DNA of 64,000 nucleotides from CAWFGW01 sp963815495 (GTDB lineage Bacteria; Bacteroidota; Bacteroidia; Cytophagales; JAAEPT01). The stretch covers positions 62,001 to 126,000 of the forward strand of contig CAWFGW010000029.1 of assembly GCA_963815495.1 (NCBI GenBank). The letters are read 5' to 3'. Shown here piece by piece: positions 57,599 to 64,000 of this stretch. The position numbers and the translations under genes are program-made. Position 1 is the stretch's first letter. Each line of letters begins with the position of its first letter. The notes under the pieces were generated by a model. That model was not told the origin of the DNA. It saw only the letters and a program-made list of their open reading frames with translations, and did not search any database.

Positions 57599-59533
57599 CT
57601 ACAGCATACTCTCCGAAGGTTCAAACCAATTACCATCTTCTTTTATTAGCTCAATTAACTGATCAACTGCTTTATCAGAAGGCACACCTCGTTTCATGAC
57701 TTCTTTGCCTTTATATAAGGTGATTTTTCCTTTTCCAGAACCTACATAACCATAATCGGCATCAGCCATTTCTCCAGGACCATTTACGATGCAGCCCATA
57801 ATTCCAATTTTCACACCTTTTAAGTGATCCGTACGTTTACGAATCATAGCAGTGGTTTCTTGTAAATCAAACAACGTTCTTCCACACGATGGACATGAGA
57901 TGTACTCTGTCTTCGACATCCGTGTACGTGATGCTTGCAAAATTCCAAAAGCTGTGGAGTTCACTGCCTTTTTACTTATACTTTCAGCTTTCAACCAAAT
58001 GCCATCACCAAAGCCATCAATAAACAAGCCGCCAGCATCCGTAGATGCATTTAATTGAAATTGTTCCTCGTTGAGTCCAGCGTACGTCCTTTTTATGACT
58101 ACAGGAATATCAATTTTAAACTTCAACAAACGCAAAAACACGCTTCGCATAGCTTGATAGGAAAACTTATCACTACTTGAAAGTATCAATACTTTATTAT
58201 TTCCTATAAGCGGAGTAAAGTCTTCTTCTGTTTGCAGCTGATCAGGTGAAGCTGAAATAAACAATACTTTAGTCGGAATCACCATTTCATGTACCCTGTC
58301 AAGTGGCACCAATGGAAATGAGTTTTCTGAGCAGTTGAGTAATTCCCATGTGTCAAGGTCCACAATCTCCTTGAGTCCATTAGGTAACATGAACATAATA
58401 GGATTAGTACCTGTGTAAAGGTAATCAGCCCCTAAATCACCCATAGCCCATTTATCAGTCGCAGGAAGGTAATGATGAGCAATTGGTTTTAATTCATTCA
58501 TTTCGATGCTGGGCACATCACTAAAATCAGCAATAACACGTGGTACGTTTGAACCACCAATACTTTCGATTTCATTAGTGACTCTTTTCTGATATTCGTA
58601 TGGAGAGAAATATTGCTCTAAGTCAACGTCATCATTCTCCGAAGAAGCGGAATGGTTGGCATATCGATCAGCTAACAACTTGGCTATTGGTGCTTCAAAC
58701 TCTGGTTCTTCCGTTAAGGAGACACGAATTGTATCACCCAAACCATCTTCTAATAAGGTACCAATACCTAGTGCGGATTTAATGCGACCATCTTCCCCTT
58801 CTCCTGCTTCAGTAACACCTAAATGTAATGGGTAAGGCTTTAATCCCTCTTCATCAAGTTTTGCCACTAGTAAACGATACGCTTGTACCATGACTTGTGC
58901 ATTGCTTGATTTCATGGAAATTACACAGTTATAAAAGTTCAGGTCCTCACAAATACGCAAAAATTCCAAGGCCGACTCTACCATACCTAATGGAGTGTCG
59001 CCATAACGGCTCATTATTCGATCAGAAAGTGAACCATGATTAGTACCAATACGAATGGCTGTTCCGTGTGCTTTGCAAATACGAACGAGTGGTTCAAATT
59101 TTTCTCGAATTCGCTTAAGTTCCTCATTGTAGGCAGCATCATCATATTCGATGAGATCAAATCTCTTTTTATCGGCATAATTCCCAGGGTTCACCCGGAC
59201 CTTTTCAATCAACTTAGCCGCTAACTCTGCCGCATTGGGGGTAAAATGAATATCAGCAATTAAAGGAGTGTCATGACCTAATGCATTCAGCTCCTTTTTA
59301 ATATTTTCAAGATTTTTGGCTTCCTTTAAACTAGGAGCTGTTATGCGAATATATTCGCAACCCGACTCGATCATTCGTACACATTGTTCTACCGACCCTT
59401 TCGTATCCATGGTATCCACCGTAGTCATGGATTGAATTCTAATAGGATTCTCTCCTCCTAACGGAATTTTACCTATAGTAACTTCAACAGTAGGTCTTCT
59501 AGAAAAAGAAAATAAGGATTTAGTAAAACGCAT
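57599..59533 (-). CDS. ispG: 4-hydroxy-3-methylbut-2-enyl-diphosphate synthase, large type
   Basis: About 644 residues from ATG 59533. The N-terminal TIM barrel (IPLGGENPIRIQSMTTVDTMD, LIADIHFTP, VRVNPGNYADKK) is followed by an insertion of over 200 residues (about 280-520) found in the Bacteroidota, Chlamydiae and plant enzymes. The C-terminal cluster domain carries SCPSCGRT and GIMGCIVNGPGE, the 4Fe-4S Cys. It acts in the MEP isoprenoid pathway. No isoprenoid gene is adjacent. Confidence 0.96.
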   Translation of the reverse strand: MRFTKSLFSFSRRPTVEVTIGKIPLGGENPIRIQSMTTVDTMDTKGSVEQCVRMIESGCEYIRITAPSLKEAKNLENIKKELNALGHDTPLIADIHFTPNAAELAAKLIEKVRVNPGNYADKKRFDLIEYDDAAYNEELKRIREKFEPLVRICKAHGTAIRIGTNHGSLSDRIMSRYGDTPLGMVESALEFLRICEDLNFYNCVISMKSSNAQVMVQAYRLLVAKLDEEGLKPYPLHLGVTEAGEGEDGRIKSALGIGTLLEDGLGDTIRVSLTEEPEFEAPIAKLLADRYANHSASSENDDVDLEQYFSPYEYQKRVTNEIESIGGSNVPRVIADFSDVPSIEMNELKPIAHHYLPATDKWAMGDLGADYLYTGTNPIMFMLPNGLKEIVDLDTWELLNCSENSFPLVPLDRVHEMVIPTKVLFISASPDQLQTEEDFTPLIGNNKVLILSSSDKFSYQAMRSVFLRLLKFKIDIPVVIKRTYAGLNEEQFQLNASTDAGGLFIDGFGDGIWLKAESISKKAVNSTAFGILQASRTRMSKTEYISCPSCGRTLFDLQETTAMIRKRTDHLKGVKIGIMGCIVNGPGEMADADYGYVGSGKGKITLYKGKEVMKRGVPSDKAVDQLIELIKEDGNWFEPSESML

Positions 59534-59616
59534 TGATAACAAAGTCAGTTGAATAAATTAAGTTCTAATATAACACATTAACACGAAGAGTGTTTAATCC
59601 AAATCATATAACACAA

Positions 59617-59651
59617 AAATAGCCTGTTTCTTATAAAAAAACAGGCTATTT
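59617..59651 (-). terminator. Terminator of leuB
   Basis: Arms AAATAGCCTGTTT and AAACAGGCTATTT (13 bp) with a 9-base loop; on the minus strand it ends in TATTTTTG. Confidence 0.85.
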
Positions 59652-59671
59652 CTAATTTAAAGGGCAAACTA

Positions 59672-60739
59672 CTACCCTTTGATAAACTCTACTACTTTAT
59701 CACCAACAGCTTCAGTACCAATGTTGTTTGTAGGATCTATATCTACTGTTACAAATCCTTCATTCATACATTTGTCAATTGCATTAGTAATTGCCTTCGC
59801 TTCTTCAACTAAACCAAAAGCACTTTCTAATAACATAGCTGCTGAAAGAATGGCTGCCATCGGGTTAGCTATATCTTTACCTGCTGCTTGTGGGTAGGAA
59901 CCATGAATTGGCTCGTACAATCCTATTTTACCTCCAACTGATGCAGAAGCTAATAGACCTAAAGAACCTGCAATTACTGAAGACAAGTCAGAGATAATGT
60001 CACCAAACAGATTTTCAGTTAGTATTACATCAAATTGTTTGGGGTTCAAGACCATTTGCATGGCTGCATTGTCAACAAATAAGAAATCAAGCTCTACTTC
60101 TGGAAAGTTTTCTTTATGAAACTTAGTCACTACTTCTCTCCACAGCCGTGAAGTCACTAATACGTTAGCTTTATCAACTAATGTAACTTTGTTTCTTCTA
60201 TTTTTTGCTGCTTCGAAAGCTGGTTTTGCCATCCGCAAAATTTCTTCCTCAGTATAAGTACAGGTTTCAAACGCTGACTTACCATCTTCATGACGACCAC
60301 GAGGGCTACCAAAGTACAAACCAGAAGTTAATTCTCTAAACACTACTAAATCTGCTCCGTCAATGCGGTCATTTTTTAAGGGTGCTTTTTCTTCTAATAT
60401 TTTATATGCCTTCACAGGACGAATATTGCAATATAACCCTAGATTTTTCCGCATTCTCAACAAACCTTCTTCAGGTCGCACAGGTGATGAAGGATCATTG
60501 TCATACTTTGGATGACCAATAGCACCAAACAATACTGCATCTGAGTTTTCACAAATTTCGTGAGTAGCTTTAGGGTATGGGTCACCAGTTGCATCTATTG
60601 CTACTGCACCAACTAAACCTTCTGTGAAGTTGAATTTATGTCCAAATTTTATAGCTACAGCTTCCAATGCTTTCTTAGCCTGCTTCGCTACTTCCGGTCC
60701 AATACCATCTCCAGGCAGATAAGCAATATTCTTTTCCAT
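59672..60739 (-). CDS. leuB: 3-isopropylmalate dehydrogenase
   Basis: 355 residues from ATG 60739 (MEKNIAYLPGDGIGPEVAK); 12 upstream codons of the longer ORF are not needed. LFGAIGHPKYDNDPSSPVRPE, RELTSGLYFG, VDKANVLVTSRLWREV, VDNAAMQMV and the GSYPQAAGKDIANPMA segment are diagnostic. It oxidises and decarboxylates 3-isopropylmalate in leucine synthesis. leuACD are not in the window. Confidence 0.96.
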   Translation of the reverse strand: MEKNIAYLPGDGIGPEVAKQAKKALEAVAIKFGHKFNFTEGLVGAVAIDATGDPYPKATHEICENSDAVLFGAIGHPKYDNDPSSPVRPEEGLLRMRKNLGLYCNIRPVKAYKILEEKAPLKNDRIDGADLVVFRELTSGLYFGSPRGRHEDGKSAFETCTYTEEEILRMAKPAFEAAKNRRNKVTLVDKANVLVTSRLWREVVTKFHKENFPEVELDFLFVDNAAMQMVLNPKQFDVILTENLFGDIISDLSSVIAGSLGLLASASVGGKIGLYEPIHGSYPQAAGKDIANPMAAILSAAMLLESAFGLVEEAKAITNAIDKCMNEGFVTVDIDPTNNIGTEAVGDKVVEFIKG

Positions 60740-60973
60740 AATTGTTTCAGTTTTTTGAATTTTAACGAACGCCAAAACTACAAATATCCTGTTTAGAGTT
60801 CAATGTTTACTTTTTAAAGTTTTGTCTTAAAGGTCTGAACCTTTGGGCAACAATAATTCAAAGTTATTACTTCAGTTAAAAATAGAATTGTTCACCTTTT
60901 CATTTCTTTGATAGTCTAAGTTTTAAAACTAACCTAATAGTAAAGTTTCTTACCCCATTAAAACCATTGGACT

Positions 60974-61500
60974 ATGAAAAAAACACTACTTCTAACACTA
61001 ATAATGGGTTGTGTTGGTGCATTAGCACAGGTAAAGTCAATTAAAAATGGTCCGTTTTGGTTAGATACCGATGGTAATGTAATTGAAGCACATGGTGTCA
61101 GTATTATGCAATATAATGGTGTATACTATATGATAGGTGAAGACCGAACTAATCCTTGGGTTTTTAATGGTGTTAATATGTACTCCTCTTCTGACCTAAT
61201 GAATTGGAAGTTTGAAAATACTATTATTAAAAAAAATGCCCACCCAGAGTTAATGAATCGTGAGCGAATCATAGAGCGACCTTGTTTACTTTATAACAAG
61301 AAATATAACCGTTTTGTGATTTGGCTTAAGTATCAAAATGGGGCTTACAGTAATGTGATAAAGCAGCTATATTTTACTCAAAAACTATTAATGGAGAATA
61401 TACTTATCTGAAAGAATTAGAGCCAGGAGGATATGATTCAAATGATGATGGTACGGCTTATTACACCTCTACTTGCAAAGCAGAATATAGCCTAGAATAG
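60974..61500 (+). pseudogene. GH43-like secreted glycosidase, truncated and frame-broken
   Basis: Signal peptide MKKTLLLTLIMGCVGALAQ, then FWLDTDGNVIEAHGVSIMQYNGVYYMIGEDR and YSSSDLMNWKFE, as in GH43 enzymes with galactanase-like relatives. The frame changes near 61356 (one base missing or two extra) and continues KAAIFYSKTINGEYTYL and DDGTAYYTSTCKA before a stop at 61498-61500. Family members have over 300 residues; here only about 175 remain, with no C-terminal half in any frame nearby. It is probably a true gene fragment. Confidence 0.7.
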
Positions 61501-61586
61501 TTAAACAACTATCATTAAAGCAATGGTTAGTTAAAACTTAATGCCATAGTATATAACCACATCTACTCATAATAAATAACAAACTC

Positions 61587-63467
61587 ATGAACACTAAGTA
61601 CTTACTTGAAAAAACATTCATTTTTGCATTTATATTATTTTCACAATGCTCTTTTGGGCAAACACCTGTTTGGTCTGAGAATTTTGAAAACATAGCTACA
61701 GGAGCTAAATACTTCAATATCGGAAGCACAAAAATTCTAGCCAATGGTGGTGTGGATGGCTCTAAATGTGTTGAAGTGGAATATGAACGTCACGACAATG
61801 GTGGCACTCCTCGATACCTACACAAAGTTTCCATTCCCGCTGCGGTAGAATACACCCTATCATATGACATTTTTTTTGACAACGATTGGAACATCGGTAC
61901 TGGAGGCAAATATCACGGTCTGGTTCCAAACAATACCACTTCAGGGTGCAAGCCAATAGAACAGGATGGTTGGAGCGCAAGAGTCGTTTTTGATAACAGG
62001 GAGCCTTACTTATATACCTACCATCAAAACAAAAATTATGAATGTGGCGAAAAAACAAGAAGCAAAACCGTTCAACTAACAAAAGACACATGGTATGCGG
62101 TTTCATTACACCTAAAACTAAACAGTGCTGATAATATAAAAGATGGATATGTTAAACTATATATTAACGGAGAATTAGTAGCAACACAAGATGATAGAGA
62201 GTTTAGAAGCATAATTAATAATGCAACTAAAATCACACAGTTTTACTTCTGTACATTTTTAGGCGCTGGTCCTACTGGAAATATTAAATCTCGAAATCAT
62301 GCTCGATTTGATAATTTCGGAATCTATCCAGGAGAACTAATCAAAAAAACACCAGGAACTAGTGGTAGTGGTACACAGGTAAACACACCTCCTACTGTTG
62401 CAGTAACTTCACCAAAAAATAATGCTGTATTTACTCTTGGTGAAACAATCGATTTAAAAGCAACTGCTACAGACAATGACGGGAGTATTGATCGAATCAA
62501 TTTTAAAATTGATGATAAGTATCATTCAACTGATATCACTTCAGAATACACAGGGTCATTTACCCCTACTGAGGTTGGTACTTACAAAATTGCGGCTAGA
62601 GCATTTGACAATAAAGAAGCCGCTAACGAATCATTTGTAACCATTACTGTGAAACCAAATTCGTGCTCCATCATTAATTATACTAACGTAAACAACCGTG
62701 GCTGGAACAGTGCACAAAACATAACTGTTGCCTTTGGAGATCAAGTAACCTTTGGACCACAATCAAGCACAACGCAAGGAAAAGACGTTACTAATTGGTC
62801 TTGGGTTGGACCGAATAATTTTTCAACTTCCAATAGACAATTTACGCTTCAAAATATTCAACAAGCTGATTCAGGAAAATATACGGTCACTTACACTGAT
62901 CCAAACGGATGTAAATCTTCTTCAGAAATTAGTATCATCACCCCAGAAGTTTGCACTATTACTCCCTATGTAAATATCAATAAAGAAGGTTGGGACAATG
63001 TAAGCAATATAACTGTGAATGTTGGTGATGAAGTTTGGTTTGGTCCCAAATCTAATAGTACTGCGGGTGCAAATGTACCAGGATGGAGTTGGACAGGGCC
63101 TAACAATTTTACATTTGACAATCGATCATTACTCATTGAGGATATACAAATCAACCAAAGTGGTCCATATAAAGTTACCTTTATAACACCTACAGGCTGC
63201 ACAATTACAAAAGTGATCACCGTTTCAGTGTCAACAATTACTGCTGTAAATGATTTCATTGTTGAGTCAATAAGTATTTATCCTAACCCAACTACAAGTA
63301 CGATTTATCTTTCTATCCCCTATGACAATGAAGAATATAATATTTATAACATTGAGGGCAAAAAAGTATTAATATTTAAAGGTAATATAGTAGATGTATC
63401 AGAATTGAAAGTAGGTAATTATACCGTAATGGTTAAAGGTAATCGTTATAAATTCGTTAAAAAATAG
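61587..63467 (+). CDS. Secreted PL14-like carbohydrate-binding/lyase protein with Ig-like and T9SS domains
   Basis: 626 residues. Signal peptide ending FGQ. Residues about 25-255 form a beta-jelly-roll like polysaccharide lyase family 14 (YDIFFDNDWNIGTGGKYHGLV, GWSARVVFDNREPYLYTYHQ, FYFCTFLGAGP, HARFDNFGIYPG). An Ig-like domain (PPTVAVTSPKNNAVFTLG) comes next, then two 93-residue Ig-like repeats, each with GDxVxFGPxS and SWxGPNNF, then the sorting domain (ISIYPNPTTSTIYL ... YKFVKK). Enzyme activity is inferred from the fold alone. It follows the truncated GH43-like gene, so the pair may be a remnant of a glycan-use locus. Confidence 0.75.
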   Translation: MNTKYLLEKTFIFAFILFSQCSFGQTPVWSENFENIATGAKYFNIGSTKILANGGVDGSKCVEVEYERHDNGGTPRYLHKVSIPAAVEYTLSYDIFFDNDWNIGTGGKYHGLVPNNTTSGCKPIEQDGWSARVVFDNREPYLYTYHQNKNYECGEKTRSKTVQLTKDTWYAVSLHLKLNSADNIKDGYVKLYINGELVATQDDREFRSIINNATKITQFYFCTFLGAGPTGNIKSRNHARFDNFGIYPGELIKKTPGTSGSGTQVNTPPTVAVTSPKNNAVFTLGETIDLKATATDNDGSIDRINFKIDDKYHSTDITSEYTGSFTPTEVGTYKIAARAFDNKEAANESFVTITVKPNSCSIINYTNVNNRGWNSAQNITVAFGDQVTFGPQSSTTQGKDVTNWSWVGPNNFSTSNRQFTLQNIQQADSGKYTVTYTDPNGCKSSSEISIITPEVCTITPYVNINKEGWDNVSNITVNVGDEVWFGPKSNSTAGANVPGWSWTGPNNFTFDNRSLLIEDIQINQSGPYKVTFITPTGCTITKVITVSVSTITAVNDFIVESISIYPNPTTSTIYLSIPYDNEEYNIYNIEGKKVLIFKGNIVDVSELKVGNYTVMVKGNRYKFVKK

Positions 63468-63478
63468 CCTAAATTAAA

Positions 63479-63512
63479 GAAAACGGTCAGTTCAGAAGAA
63501 CTGACCGTTTTC
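63479..63512. terminator. Shared terminator, 15-bp perfect arms
   Basis: GAAAACGGTCAGTTC and GAACTGACCGTTTTC around a four-base loop, between two convergent genes. No long T-run follows on either side, but the stem is strong. Confidence 0.75.
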
Positions 63513-63518
63513 CTTTAT

Positions 63519-64000
63519 TTATTTAATCACAAACTTTCTATTTCCTTCAATTGACTTTAGAACATATATTCCAGCATTTAAATTTGATAGATTCAATTGG
63601 CTAGTTGTTTTTTGATTTATCACTTCATTACCCCATACATCAAACACTTGGACATCGTGCAATTCTTGTGTAAAGTAAAGCTGATCACCAGAAAGTGGAT
63701 TAGGAAAGAATGAAAACGAAACAGCGTCAGAAGAAAAAAATCCGGTTGTTAAGTTCTGATGAAGCACACCTACCCCATCCAAATCAAAACCACCACTGGC
63801 AAACTCGGTAGGGAAAGGGTCGTTGACTAGATTTCCTTCTGAGTCCATGGAAACAGGATTTCCTGCTATAGCGCCAATTACATCTACAATTTTCACATGA
63901 GTGATGGCATTGATATCTAAACCAACTGAACCGCTCAATATTTCTAAATCGAAAGGAGAACCTAAACCAATTTTATGCATTCCTGCAAAACCATACAATT
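63519..64000 (-). CDS. T9SS-secreted protein, C-terminal part (runs off the window)
   Basis: The C-terminal 160 residues or so. LDINAITHVKIVDVIGAI, DPFPTEFASGGFDLDGVGVL resemble a family of surface proteins in this phylum with similar phrases; the C-terminus (FSFFPNPLSGDQLYF ... GNRKFVIK) is a sorting domain. The N-terminus and any catalytic part lie beyond the window edge. Confidence 0.85.
   Translation of the reverse strand, partial: LYGFAGMHKIGLGSPFDLEILSGSVGLDINAITHVKIVDVIGAIAGNPVSMDSEGNLVNDPFPTEFASGGFDLDGVGVLHQNLTTGFFSSDAVSFSFFPNPLSGDQLYFTQELHDVQVFDVWGNEVINQKTTSQLNLSNLNAGIYVLKSIEGNRKFVIK

Noticed and set aside
1..64000. Depletion of GATC expected with a Sau3AI-type system
   Set aside because: GATC is seen in many genes of the window by eye; without a count against expectation there is no support for avoidance.

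Overview
The window looks like chromosomal DNA of a low-GC member of the Bacteroidota, most likely a Flavobacteriales-type marine or aquatic bacterium (inference). Signs are: at least six proteins with an N-terminal signal peptide and a C-terminal type IX secretion (T9SS) sorting domain; a large IspG of about 644 residues with the internal insertion; the gene order miaB / sigma-54 activator / lptE / TPR protein / secG; a small DUF6728-type protein; and promoters of the TTTG...TAnnTTTG type with few Shine-Dalgarno sequences.

Layout: 0-5 kb holds the start of a DEAD-box helicase, a tandem array of four almost identical 530-bp units (each a promoter region, a 94-residue secreted basic protein gene and a terminator), and a secreted fasciclin protein whose own domains are a recent 408-bp tandem repeat. 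5-13 kb holds a SAM hydrolase, PhoH, a badly frame-broken M43 metalloprotease and comEC, a crotonase, an unusual zinc-ribbon/SDR fusion and a VF530-like protein. 13-28 kb is mostly metabolism and housekeeping: bioB, sppA, folK, dCMP deaminase, an EamA transporter preceded by a 25-codon ORF and terminator, bcp, a split transketolase with a von Willebrand A gene between its halves, and the radical-SAM/DUF4130 pair. 28-32.5 kb has hemN divergent from a CcoI-like copper ATPase with an FNR-like palindrome between them. 32.5-36.8 kb is a compact, AT-rich four-gene restriction-modification cassette: Xre regulator, cytosine methylase, a protein with a probable EVE/PUA-like domain plus a PD-(D/E)xK nuclease domain, and a Sau3AI/MutH-type endonuclease. 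36.9-42.4 kb has an L-lactate permease followed by a remnant of a P-type ATPase tail, a BspA-like leucine-rich surface protein and its neighbouring two-component pair. 42.7-57 kb has an ECF sigma trio, the miaB-secG run, a GH15 enzyme, a secreted subtilase, cinA, a lipoyl E2 and a membrane glycosyltransferase-like gene. 57-64 kb has ispG, leuB, a truncated GH43-like gene, a PL14-like secreted protein and the C-terminus of another T9SS protein.

A property of the whole window matters for reading it: many genes are broken by frameshifts, and every junction that moves by a single step moves in the same direction (one extra base, usually in a run of two or more identical bases). This includes housekeeping genes such as the transketolase N-subunit and hemN. 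That bias argues for insertion-type sequencing or assembly errors rather than gene decay, so most split genes are given here as single loci.

The most system-like candidates are the restriction cassette with its central EVE-like/nuclease protein, the four-unit secreted-peptide array with an orphan copy of its promoter, and the leader-ORF/terminator before the EamA transporter. No tRNA, rRNA, CRISPR array, transposase or integrase was recognised.
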